Shown piece by piece: positions 18,119 to 26,421 of a stretch of 64,000 nucleotides of DNA (the first letter of the stretch is position 1; every line of letters begins with the position of its first letter). Source of the DNA: CAJQQY01 sp964352225 (GTDB lineage Bacteria > Bacteroidota > Bacteroidia > Chitinophagales > Saprospiraceae); contig CAYGRM010000001.1 in the NCBI GenBank assembly GCA_964352225.1, forward strand, positions 1 through 64,000. Reading direction: 5' to 3'. Both the position numbers and the translations under genes were made by a program. Below the pieces are notes generated by a model, which saw only the letters and a program-made list of their open reading frames with translations, was not told where the DNA came from and ran no database searches.

Positions 18119-19168
18119 TTAATAAATAGGATTACAATTTTTGTAAACATCAACCCGAGGTTTAACAAATATATATGCCGCCGATAATTCAAGACCACCT
18201 CTTCCATTGGTCACTTCTGTAAATCCTGAAGTATTCCAATCATAACTTAATCCAAATTTCCATGAATTATATCCTACTTCTACATTCGGAATAAAGGCAT
18301 CTCCTAATCGGAAATTTACTCCAAAAAGAATATTCAATTGTGACGTAAGTTCATTGATTAAGTGAATTTTCCCACCAATCCCAAGAACCGTTTCTTGATG
18401 AGGACCATGACCTTGGTACATTCCCACCAAAACCAAATCCAAAGGATTTGTCAATTTAAAAGTACCTAATCCATATAGTGCTAATCGCATTGGCAAGTTT
18501 TCCATATCATCACCATAAAAACTCCTATTTGGCTTATTAATATGAAAAAGACCCACTCCCAAATCAAGTTTAGTTCGATTTTGATTACTCCAACTACTTT
18601 GAGAATTAGGTTTTTGAAAATGCCAATTAAGTCCAGCAGAAAAATCTCCATAGAAAATACTTTCATCAGTAAAATTCTCGCCAGAAGCTCGGCTAGGATC
18701 AAAAGTTCTGACACCGAACTGGCTCCCCCATTCTAAATCTTCTGTGCTGAAAGCTCTTTGATAACCACTTAATTGGACTCCTAGCGTCATGAAGTTATTA
18801 TCATTAATGCGCTGGGTATAGGAGGTATTCAATGCCAGTTGAGTAAGACTCAACTTTGAATCACCTGCTTGGTCATAATTAAATATAATTCCACCCGCCC
18901 ATTGATCATGATTCGAACAAAATTTATCAAATTTCATATCTGCTGCTCCCGAAAAGGTAAGATAAGATACGGAAGGATCCCATTGGCCTCTGTAATTGCC
19001 AACAAATCGTACATCTCCACCAAATATCCCTGTTAGGGCTGGACTGAGATTTATGGGTGCATTTCCAAATTGAGAAAAATGAATGTCCTGGGCATTCATT
19101 TGGATATTAAATATACTCAATAGAAAAAATACACCAAGGCCTTTGTAAAAGGAGTAAAGTGTTTTCAA
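18119..19168 (-). CDS. PorP/SprF-family type IX secretion outer-membrane protein
   Basis: A 349-residue barrel protein with signal peptide (ending NIQMNAQ) and the classic PorP/SprF opening QDIHFSQFGNAPINLSPALTG followed by GDVRFVGNYRGQWDPS. Alternating beta strands continue to the C-terminus (EVGYNSWKFGLSYDWNTSG, GGLELSAAYIF). PorP/SprF proteins are OM components paired with individual T9SS substrates; SprF is needed for SprB secretion. It is first in the operon with the PorE-like and SprB-repeat genes (gaps of 44 and 54 bases), suggesting a dedicated partner of the downstream adhesin. Housekeeping PorK-N genes are not in the window. Confidence 0.93.
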   Translation of the reverse strand: MKTLYSFYKGLGVFFLLSIFNIQMNAQDIHFSQFGNAPINLSPALTGIFGGDVRFVGNYRGQWDPSVSYLTFSGAADMKFDKFCSNHDQWAGGIIFNYDQAGDSKLSLTQLALNTSYTQRINDNNFMTLGVQLSGYQRAFSTEDLEWGSQFGVRTFDPSRASGENFTDESIFYGDFSAGLNWHFQKPNSQSSWSNQNRTKLDLGVGLFHINKPNRSFYGDDMENLPMRLALYGLGTFKLTNPLDLVLVGMYQGHGPHQETVLGIGGKIHLINELTSQLNILFGVNFRLGDAFIPNVEVGYNSWKFGLSYDWNTSGFTEVTNGRGGLELSAAYIFVKPRVDVYKNCNPIY

Positions 19169-19666
19169 TCGTGAATGTTTTTGTTTATGAATTAATGACT
19201 TATATATCTATTCTTCCCCAACTTTGCAATGTGGCAAATTGGAATAAATGTGCTTTAATAATCGCTTAATAGGTTATAATTGTATCAGCTCGGGGGAAAT
19301 CAGTTGAACAGTAAGAGATTGGAACTCTCTATTTAAAAATAGAGAAGATTAAAGTAAATAAAAAATATTCATTTTATTATAATTTTTTACAAAGATGAAC
19401 ATTTTTTCTTTGCAACACAAATCAATATTTTTTCTAATGTTTATCTAGTCTCTATCTTTTTAAGTGCTTTTTTTAAGTCACCTAAATCAAAAATAGGCAT
19501 TTGCTTTTTAAAAAAATAATATATATGGATGTTTTTATATTAAAAATATACGTAAAAAAAGGAGAATTTAAACACATATGATATTATCTATATTTATCTT
19601 GGGGTATAAAATTAAGATTTGTTCATATTTTGATGTATTTACTTTGGGTTATCTTTGAAAAAGATA
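19169..19666. other. Intergenic region upstream of the PorP/SprF operon
   Basis: About 500 AT-rich bases without a plausible gene. It holds a small hairpin (CTCTATTTAAAAATAGAG, 19332-19349) and a weak minus-strand half-site TATTTTTG (19488-19495) that lacks a matching TTG. A long leader for the adhesin operon is possible, but no clear promoter was found. Confidence 0.5.
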
Positions 19667-20959
19667 TCATGCTTTTGCCAATTCTTCAATTCCTAAAATC
19701 AATCGATCTAAATCTTTGGTCGTAGAATATACATTTGGAGCAACTCGCACTCCATGAATATTTTCCCAATTAATCCCTACTGTATGTATTAGATGATCTC
19801 TAAATAAAATACTACTTACCTCCGTAGGAGTTTTTCCTTCAATAGAAAAAAGTCCAATAGCACAACCAAATTCAGGCTTAAGTGAGGTATGAATTTTCAC
19901 CTTTGGAAGTTTTACAACCTTCTCCATCCAGTAATTTTTCAAATAATGAAGTCTTTTTTGTTTTCGCTCAGAACCTATCCAATGATGAAAATCTATGGCT
20001 TGCCCCACCGCTTGCTCGATAGCAAATGATCGAGTACCAAGCGATTCAAATTTTTTGATATTTTCTCCTTCTGGTTCTTCACCCGCAAACAGGGGAAATA
20101 GGTTTTTAATTTTATCTTTTTTCACATATAACATCCCACTTCCAAAAGGTGCACATAACCATTTGTGTAAACTTGTGCCAAAATAATCGCAATCTAAATC
20201 TGATACTTTGAAATCAAGATGAGCAAAAGTATGCGCTCCGTCAACGATAATTTCAATATTTTTTTTTCTAGCTTCTACTGCTATTTCATTGACGGGAAGA
20301 ATTTGTCCGACCCAATTGATCATATGTGTAATATTCACCACTTTAGTCTTTGATGTAAAAGCATCGGTGAACTTTTGGGCGATCTCTTTTTTATCTTCAA
20401 TGGGGAAATCAAAAGAAATAAATTTCAAAACTATTCCATCCCTCAATGCTCTTTGTTTCCAAGCATTAATCACGTTAGGATAGTCTTGTTTGGTTAATAC
20501 AACTTCATCTCCTCGATTTAATCGTAAACCAAAAATGACTGTTTCTAAAGCCTCTGAAGCATTTCGGTTAATAGCTATTTCATCTGCTGACACACCCGCC
20601 AAGTCTGCTAATTTTTGTCGTAACCCTTCTCGCCCTCGATCCAAAATTCGCCACATATAATAACTAGGTGCTTCGTTACTCAATCGATTATATCTTTCAA
20701 CAGCCTCTTGCACTACTTTAGGAGAAGGACTAACTCCTCCATTATTTAGATTAACAATATTTGATGAAACAGTAAATGCTTGTTTAACCTGATACCAAAA
20801 CTCTTCATTAATCGCCAAATCATCAGCGGACCAATCTTTATATTCTAATATTTTAGTTTCGATTTTTTTAGTACAAGCAGTATTTAGAAAAGGAGCTAAG
20901 GTAAGTACTCCTGCTGCTGCACCAATTTTTTGGAGAAATTTTCGTCTGTTGTCGTTCAA
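19667..20959 (-). CDS. Exported class V aminotransferase (isopenicillin-N-epimerase/cysteine-desulfurase fold)
   Basis: A 430-residue PLP enzyme of fold type I. The pyridine-contacting Asp is in EIIVDGAHTFAHLDF and the Schiff-base Lys in GTSLHKWLCAPFGSGMLYV. The N-terminus carries a twin-arginine-like signal (NDNRRKFLQKIGAAAGVLTLAPF) with a Cys after NTA, so it is probably exported folded, possibly as a lipoprotein (the lipobox is weak). The substrate is unknown; isopenicillin-N-epimerase-like annotation is only by fold. It precedes the ABM protein on the same strand (gap 40 bases), so the two may be co-transcribed. Export of a PLP enzyme is unusual. Confidence 0.85.
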   Translation of the reverse strand: MNDNRRKFLQKIGAAAGVLTLAPFLNTACTKKIETKILEYKDWSADDLAINEEFWYQVKQAFTVSSNIVNLNNGGVSPSPKVVQEAVERYNRLSNEAPSYYMWRILDRGREGLRQKLADLAGVSADEIAINRNASEALETVIFGLRLNRGDEVVLTKQDYPNVINAWKQRALRDGIVLKFISFDFPIEDKKEIAQKFTDAFTSKTKVVNITHMINWVGQILPVNEIAVEARKKNIEIIVDGAHTFAHLDFKVSDLDCDYFGTSLHKWLCAPFGSGMLYVKKDKIKNLFPLFAGEEPEGENIKKFESLGTRSFAIEQAVGQAIDFHHWIGSERKQKRLHYLKNYWMEKVVKLPKVKIHTSLKPEFGCAIGLFSIEGKTPTEVSSILFRDHLIHTVGINWENIHGVRVAPNVYSTTKDLDRLILGIEELAKA

Positions 20960-20999
20960 AATTGTTAGTTATATATGATGCATAAAATTTATTCAACCA

Positions 21000-21302
21000 T
21001 TAAAAACCATTTCCTTCCCAAACCACATCAATGCTCCATGCTTGTGGTTGATCAGAGAAAAGAACTTTGGTTTGGCTCCAAACATTTTTAAATAGTTTGG
21101 AATGACGATATTTATCTAATTCGATTTCGCTTTCCCAAAAGCTGTAGGTGAAAAAAATATTTGGTTGATGTTTATCTCTCCAAAGTTCTAAATGATGACA
21201 CCCTTCAAAACCTCTGATTTTTAATTTATTCTTTTCAAAATTCTTCAAGAATGCTCCTACTTCGTCTTCTCTAAAGGTAAGTTTTACTACTCGTTTTATC
21301 AT
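21000..21302 (-). CDS. ABM-domain (antibiotic biosynthesis monooxygenase-like) protein
   Basis: A 100-residue protein with the dimeric alpha/beta-barrel pattern of ABM proteins: KRVVKLTFREDEVGAFLKNF, then GFEGCHHLELWRDKHQPNIFFTYSFWESEIELDKYRHS. The phrase FxTYSxWES with a following helix is typical. Members oxidise quinols or degrade heme, but many have no known activity, and the family label does not prove catalysis. It is small, cytoplasmic, and probably co-transcribed with the flanking aminotransferase and SAM hydroxide adenosyltransferase-like genes (69-base gap upstream). Confidence 0.8.
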   Translation of the reverse strand: MIKRVVKLTFREDEVGAFLKNFEKNKLKIRGFEGCHHLELWRDKHQPNIFFTYSFWESEIELDKYRHSKLFKNVWSQTKVLFSDQPQAWSIDVVWEGNGF

Positions 21303-21371
21303 ATCCTAAAAATATATTTTCATCATTTTTTCTTGAAAAGCCCCCCTAATACTTTATGATAATGCTTTCTT

Positions 21372-22148
21372 TTAGCTAGTAGGAGAAAAATCAATTTGGA
21401 CAGTATCTTCGATTTTCAATCCCAACATGCTACTAGCTTTTCCCATATTAATTGATATTTCTAAAAAGTCAGCAGAATTAAATCGACAAAGCGTTTCGCC
21501 AATTGGTACGTCATAATAATTATTAAAAATCTTATCAATAGGATCATTTCTCCGAAAGGTAATTTCATAATCACGTTTTTCCCAAACCTGTTCAAATAAT
21601 TTACGAGATATATTCACTATTACATTTTCATATTTATCGATATGAATTACGGCACCTCGAATTTGTGATGGGCCGATGACTGGTTGGAAAGTAATTCGCT
21701 CTACGATTTCTTCAATTGGTATTCCCACTTCATTAAATGGCATTTCTTTAGAAATATGTCCAACTGTTTTAGCAAAAACAGTTTTGAGTGGAAAAGTACC
21801 TTTATTCACAAAATCTAATTTGTAAATATCCTTAGGCGTTTCGTCAAATAGTAATGAAAAAATTCCATTGTCTGGACCAACAAAATAATGTTCATTATGT
21901 CGAACCGCCAAAAACTTTCGTTTTCTATCATGAAAGCTGTTGACACTTAATATATGAATGGTGCCTTTAGGAAAACTTTGGTAAGAGTTTTTTATTATAA
22001 AAGCTGCCTGAACTATATCGTAATTATTAATGTTGTGAGTTATGTCTATTATATTGAGATTAGGGTTTTCGCATAACATTGCCCCTTTTATTAGAGCAAC
22101 ATAATAATCGTTTAAACCAAAATCAGAAGTAAAAGTGACAATAGGCAT
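21372..22148 (-). CDS. SAM hydroxide adenosyltransferase-like (DUF62) protein with altered triad
   Basis: The 258-residue protein has the DUF62/chlorinase-fluorinase fold, with the opening VTFTSDFGLNDYYVALIKGAM, DITHNI and HYFVGPDNGIFSLL. Known family enzymes use an Asp-Arg-His triad to cleave SAM with hydroxide to adenosine and methionine. Aligning by eye, the Asp of VDPGVG is Asn here (N70 in SVNSFHDRKR), the Arg remains (R77), and the His of TFHGRD is Pro (P120 in TFPLKTVFAKT). The fold is secure, the activity is not. The His-to-Pro change may be shared by other Bacteroidota members. It is probably first in a minus-strand group with the ABM and aminotransferase genes. Confidence 0.82.
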   Translation of the reverse strand: MPIVTFTSDFGLNDYYVALIKGAMLCENPNLNIIDITHNINNYDIVQAAFIIKNSYQSFPKGTIHILSVNSFHDRKRKFLAVRHNEHYFVGPDNGIFSLLFDETPKDIYKLDFVNKGTFPLKTVFAKTVGHISKEMPFNEVGIPIEEIVERITFQPVIGPSQIRGAVIHIDKYENVIVNISRKLFEQVWEKRDYEITFRRNDPIDKIFNNYYDVPIGETLCRFNSADFLEISINMGKASSMLGLKIEDTVQIDFSPTS

Positions 22149-22392
22149 AATTTTGGAATATTATTTTTTAATAAAGTGTTTCAAAATTTAAATAGTGGTA
22201 AATGAAATCATAGTTTTCCTATGAAAAGCCTAAATTTACAGGAAATATATAATTTTTTAGAACAAGTATTATTTTTTTAAAAAATTGCTCCTTTCAAAAT
22301 TTTGAAAATAGAAACAACTACAACTTAAATACTTCCATTTTCAAAATATCTATCGGTTCAGTTTTTTAATTTTACCTTTAAAAAAAAACATA

Positions 22393-23457
22393 TTGAGCGA
22401 AATTATTCTTACCGTAGATGGCGTTGATTTGGTAGAACTATATGGAGAAAAAAATTCCAAACTCAACCTTTTGAGAAAAGCTTACCCTGACGTAACAATT
22501 ACTTCCCGAGGAAATAGTCTAAAACTTGCTGGCGAAAAAAAAGATACCCAAAATGCGAAAAGCAAATTGGAGCAAATGGTTCGCATGCTTAGAGAGCACA
22601 AAGAATTGACTACTCAAACTGTCGAGGATTTGATGGCAGGCGGGCGACCTTTTGAAAGCAAGCTAGGAACTGGTGCATCCAACACTACGATTGTTCATGG
22701 ACGAGCTGGCAAAGTCATCAAAGCTAAAACTCGAAACCAAAAAGCTTTTGTTGAGTCTTCTGAAAAAAATGATATTGTCTTCGCACTCGGCCCAGCTGGT
22801 ACTGGTAAAACCTACGTAGCTGTAGCTTTGGCTGTTCGAGCTTTGCGAAATCGAATCGTTAAAAAAATTGTTTTAACTCGACCTGCTGTGGAAGCGGGAG
22901 AAAGCTTAGGATTTTTACCAGGTGATTTGAAAGATAAAGTTGACCCATATTTGAGACCACTTTATGATGCATTGGACGACATGATTCCTGCGGAAAAATT
23001 GGCCAAATTTATGGCTGATCGAACTATCGAGGTTGCTCCTTTGGCATTTATGAGAGGTCGAACTTTGGATAATGCTTTTATCATTTTGGATGAAGCTCAG
23101 AATACGACTCCGATGCAATTAAAAATGTTTTTGACTCGAATCGGGCCTTCTGCCAAAGCGATTATCAACGGAGATTTATCTCAAATTGATTTACCTCGAA
23201 ATCAAGTTTCAGGACTGTATCAAGCCTTGGATATATTGACTGGGTTGGATGGAATTGGTTTAGTAAAATTAGATGAAGAAGATGTTGTTCGTCACCGATT
23301 GGTTAAATCAATCATTAAAGCTTACAACAAATCTGATGAAGAAAATCAAAAACGTTGGGAAGAAAGACGTCGTCAAAAACAGGAAGAAAGAGAGCAACGA
23401 GAAACTAGAGACAGAGATCATGGCGCACTTCCAAAAAATGATTCTCCGAAGGATTAA
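22393..23457 (+). CDS. phoH: PhoH-family ATPase
   Basis: A 354-residue PhoH-like P-loop protein. An N-terminal KH-like segment (TVDGVDLVELYGEKNSKL) precedes the ATPase core: Walker A GPAGTGKT near residue 135, LTRPAVEAGESLGFLPGDLKDKVDPYLRPLYDAL, Walker B FIILDEAQNTTPMQ and GDLSQIDLP. The C-terminal ~35 residues are charged (rich in Glu, Arg and Gln). PhoH proteins are linked to RNA metabolism and ribosome-associated functions; the exact role is unclear. The start is a TTG, chosen because it fits the N-terminal family boundary and no in-frame ATG is close upstream. No strong ribosome binding site is visible, as usual for this phylum. Confidence 0.9.
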   Translation: MSEIILTVDGVDLVELYGEKNSKLNLLRKAYPDVTITSRGNSLKLAGEKKDTQNAKSKLEQMVRMLREHKELTTQTVEDLMAGGRPFESKLGTGASNTTIVHGRAGKVIKAKTRNQKAFVESSEKNDIVFALGPAGTGKTYVAVALAVRALRNRIVKKIVLTRPAVEAGESLGFLPGDLKDKVDPYLRPLYDALDDMIPAEKLAKFMADRTIEVAPLAFMRGRTLDNAFIILDEAQNTTPMQLKMFLTRIGPSAKAIINGDLSQIDLPRNQVSGLYQALDILTGLDGIGLVKLDEEDVVRHRLVKSIIKAYNKSDEENQKRWEERRRQKQEEREQRETRDRDHGALPKNDSPKD

Positions 23458-23486
23458 CTCCTTTTAATCATAGAATTCTATAAAAT

Positions 23487-23520
23487 AAAAAAACCGTAGT
23501 TTCGCGCTACGGTTTTTTTA
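23487..23520 (+). terminator. Intrinsic terminator after phoH
   Basis: The stem ACCGTAG/CTACGGT with a short loop sits between an A-run and a T-run, 30 bases after the phoH stop. Confidence 0.85.
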
Positions 23521-23582
23521 TTTTATTTAACCAATCAAATTTCACCACATTCTATTTATTCAATTTTTCATTCTTAATTACA

Positions 23583-24878
23583 ATGACATATTTAATTTCT
23601 AAATCAGATAAAATCATCAAAGGAGAGATTACTTTAAATGGTTCAAAAAGTATTAGTAATCGAGTTTTAATTCTGAGAGCATTGAGTGGTCAAGATTTTC
23701 CCATCAAAAGAATTTCTACCTCAAAAGATACCCTCACATTAGAAAAATTATTAGCTGAATTTGCTAATCAAAAAGAAGGTGAACAAGTGGAATTAAATAC
23801 TGGACATGCTGGAACAACCTTCCGTTTTTTGACTGGATATTTGGCTGCACAAAAAGGAACTCAAATCCTTACAGGCTCTGATCGAATGAAACAACGACCG
23901 ATTGGAATTTTGGTAGAAGCGCTTCGCGAGCTCGGAGCAGATATTAAATATTTGGAAAATGAGGGTTATCCACCTTTACAGATTGGTGAGCAAAGAAAAG
24001 ATTTTTCTAACCTGCCTGTCCGGCAGGCAGGCAATAGACTTACCATTGCTGCCAATACTAGCAGTCAATATATTTCTTCACTTTTGATGTTAGCTCCTAC
24101 TCTTCCAAATGGTTTGGAATTAACCTTGGATGGAAAAATAGTTTCTATTCCATACATTCAAATGACTTTGAAATTGATGGAAGAATTTGGCGTTCAGCAC
24201 ACTTGGGAAGGCAATACAATTTCTATTGCTCCACAAAAATATGAAGGAAAAGATTTTGTCGTAGAGGCTGATTGGTCGGCTGCATCTTATCATTTTTCCT
24301 TGGCAATTTTGGCAGACGAAGTGGATTTGCAATTGAATGGTTTATTTGAAAAAAGTACCCAAGGTGATGCAGCCATGGTAAAAATGGCAGAGCAATTTGG
24401 AATCACTTCTACTTTTAATGACAAAGGAATTCATTTAAAAAAATCAGGTAATCCACCAACTCAAATGTTTGAGTATGATTTTTTAGAATGTCCTGATATT
24501 GCTCAAACCTTGGCAGTAATTTGTGGTGGACTCGGGACAACGGGATTGTTTACAGGTTTAGATACTTTGAGCATCAAGGAGACTGATCGGATTGCTGCGC
24601 TGCAAAATGAATTACAAAAGGTGCAAGTTTTCTTTTCCAAATTGCCTCCTAAATTTTCTAAAAAGTCAGACAAAACTTTTTACATGACCGAAGGAAAAGC
24701 GGTGGTCGACAACCCAACTTTTGCCACTTACGAAGATCATCGCATGGCAATGGCATTTGCTCCTTTAGCTTTTTTTGGAAAAATAAAAATTGAAAACCCG
24801 ATGGTGGTGGTAAAGTCTTATCCTGATTTTTATAAAGATTTAGAGCAATTGGGATTTATTATAAAAAATGAATCCTAA
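23583..24878 (+). CDS. aroA: 3-phosphoshikimate 1-carboxyvinyltransferase (EPSP synthase)
   Basis: A 431-residue EPSP synthase, the shikimate-pathway step joining shikimate-3-phosphate and PEP. Visible family motifs are NGSKSISNRVLILRA (PEP/S3P-binding Lys, Ser and Arg), LNTGHAGTTFRFL, MKQRPI, NTSSQYISSLLM, LSIKETDRIAALQNEL and TYEDHRMAMAFAPLA. An extra block NLPVRQAGN at about residues 142-150 is encoded by a GC-rich palindrome (24011-24032) inserted in frame in a variable loop ahead of the S3P-binding TSSQY segment. The rest of the gene is AT-rich, so the palindrome stands out. The enzyme is likely still active because catalytic segments are intact. Confidence 0.95.
   Translation: MTYLISKSDKIIKGEITLNGSKSISNRVLILRALSGQDFPIKRISTSKDTLTLEKLLAEFANQKEGEQVELNTGHAGTTFRFLTGYLAAQKGTQILTGSDRMKQRPIGILVEALRELGADIKYLENEGYPPLQIGEQRKDFSNLPVRQAGNRLTIAANTSSQYISSLLMLAPTLPNGLELTLDGKIVSIPYIQMTLKLMEEFGVQHTWEGNTISIAPQKYEGKDFVVEADWSAASYHFSLAILADEVDLQLNGLFEKSTQGDAAMVKMAEQFGITSTFNDKGIHLKKSGNPPTQMFEYDFLECPDIAQTLAVICGGLGTTGLFTGLDTLSIKETDRIAALQNELQKVQVFFSKLPPKFSKKSDKTFYMTEGKAVVDNPTFATYEDHRMAMAFAPLAFFGKIKIENPMVVVKSYPDFYKDLEQLGFIIKNES
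24011..24032. repeat. GC-rich palindrome inserted in frame in aroA
   Basis: CCTGCCTGTCCGGCAGGCAG plus the next two bases form a near-perfect palindrome (the arms CTGCC and GGCAG repeat). It encodes LPVRQAG. From general knowledge, this peptide recurs in unrelated proteins of some Bacteroidota as a sign of a mobile short palindromic element. Confidence 0.8.
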
Positions 24879-25141
24879 CTGCTAAAAAATTATTTTTCTC
24901 TTCTTATAATCATGCACATTCTAACTAAATCTTAGTTGAATTAGCCTCTGTATTTTGAAATAAAGTTTTAAAAAAATAAAATAAACTACCTGAATATTCT
25001 GCTTTTTTATTAAATTGCAATACAACAGATATTAAAACAATCCCCTCACAACACTATTATAACATCCTCAAAAGCCTTAAAAAAGGTATTTATTCACTAT
25101 TCCTTTTGATTAATTCAAATAGGAATTTAAAAAAAACTACC

Positions 25142-25996
25142 ATGAAAACACTTCACTTCAGGGCAATAGGAATTTGCCTACTCCTTTTAGGATTAATTGT
25201 TCCAAATATTTCACCTCTATATGCTCAAGATGAGTCAGCAGAAAAAGAAGACCCTATTGTTGTTTTCTCCTATATGAAAAGTAAAAATAATGATTACGCA
25301 AAGATGGAGAAAGAAATTTGGGAACCGTACATGAATAAAGAAATCAAAAATGGAAGAATGCTTTATTGGGCGGTTTACGATGTAGTTTTTCCAGGTGGAA
25401 AAAATACAGAATATGATTTTGTAACAATCAATATATTTGCTAACATCGAACAACTTGAAAATGCATGGGATGGATATGAAGATCGAATGAAAAAAATTCA
25501 TCCCACTTTAGATTTAGTTAAGCTTGGCAAGAGAACAGAAGATTCTAGAGACTTGGTTTGGAGTGAATCTTTTCGGTTGCTAACGTCTGCTGATTCTAAC
25601 ATTGGAGAAGCTGCCCAGATTATCGTAGCTAATCGGATGCAAAGCAAGCCAGATAAATATAATGAATATATGCGCATGGAATTAAACGTCTTCCAACCAG
25701 CACATAAAATATCTGTCAAACAAGGGTACCGAAAAAACTGGCATTTCCTGAGTAGAGCAATGCCATATGGATCAGAGTATGGTTATGACTTTATGACGTT
25801 TGATACATATAAAAATATGACTCAAATGGCTCAAGCTACACCTGCTAATATCTGGCAAGATGCTCATCCTGATAAAGATATCGAAGCGATGTGGGCTGAA
25901 CTCAATCCTGAAAAATTGCGAACCTTAAAACGTGGGGAAGTTTGGAAAAATTTAATGTACGCAAATGGTAAGGATAAAAAAATGGCAGAGAAATAA
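25142..25996 (+). CDS. Secreted protein with two dimeric alpha/beta-barrel-like domains, unknown function
   Basis: The chosen ATG at 25142 gives a standard signal peptide (MKTLHFRAIG to LYAQ); an upstream in-frame Met at 25106 would add a polar extension before it. The mature ~255-residue protein seems to be two related halves: residues about 40-140 (VVFSYMKSKNNDYAKMEKEIW, then YDFVTINIFANIEQL) and about 155-260 (AQIIVANRMQSKPDKYNEYMR, then YDFMTFDTYKNMTQM). Both fit the beta-alpha-beta pattern of ABM/EthD-type ferredoxin-like folds, used for monooxygenases and binding proteins. No catalytic residues could be assigned. It is transcribed alone with its own terminator. Confidence 0.7.
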   Translation: MKTLHFRAIGICLLLLGLIVPNISPLYAQDESAEKEDPIVVFSYMKSKNNDYAKMEKEIWEPYMNKEIKNGRMLYWAVYDVVFPGGKNTEYDFVTINIFANIEQLENAWDGYEDRMKKIHPTLDLVKLGKRTEDSRDLVWSESFRLLTSADSNIGEAAQIIVANRMQSKPDKYNEYMRMELNVFQPAHKISVKQGYRKNWHFLSRAMPYGSEYGYDFMTFDTYKNMTQMAQATPANIWQDAHPDKDIEAMWAELNPEKLRTLKRGEVWKNLMYANGKDKKMAEK

Positions 25997-26010
25997 TTTA
26001 ATTCACCTTG

Positions 26011-26060
26011 AAATAAAAAAATCCAAAAACTTAAGATCTAGTTTTTGGATTTTTTTATTT
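26011..26060 (+). terminator. Long-stem terminator after the secreted two-domain protein
   Basis: Nearly perfect arms of about 20 bases (AAATAAAAAAATCCAAAAAC with its inverse ending at 26060) leave a short loop. The hairpin is symmetric enough to serve both strands. Confidence 0.8.
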
Positions 26061-26167
26061 CAATTTTTTTCTTCAGCAAATCTAAATTCAGATATCCGCC
26101 TATCATTAAATAGGTCGCTAATTTTCACGAGGTATTTTCGGCTGAAAATTTAACTATAAAATCGAAC

Positions 26168-26365
26168 TCACTCTAAAACTCTTTTAAAAATCAGCACAAT
26201 TGAGATCGATGAACCACCTATTTTATTATCTATTGAGGTCACTAACTCCCAACCTTCTTGACCTATTATATTCATTTCTTCCACTAAATTTTCGTCTTCT
26301 AATTTTTGACTAAACCCAGCACTCTTTGGTTTTATTTTGATGGTTTTGTATTCAAATTTTTGCAT
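26168..26365 (-). CDS. DUF4177-like small protein
   Basis: A 65-residue protein of the DUF4177 pattern: MQKFEYKTIKI, a linker helix, then the conserved GWELVTSID and a strand IVLIFKRV. Members are tiny and their function is unknown. It lies between Mpg and the terminator of the secreted protein, and its start is 56 bases downstream of the Mpg stop, so the two could be co-transcribed. Confidence 0.7.
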   Translation of the reverse strand: MQKFEYKTIKIKPKSAGFSQKLEDENLVEEMNIIGQEGWELVTSIDNKIGGSSISIVLIFKRVLE

Positions 26366-26421
26366 TATTTACTTTTTAAGAAAGAAGTTATTGAAAGGAC
26401 AGCTAATATAAAATATATTAC

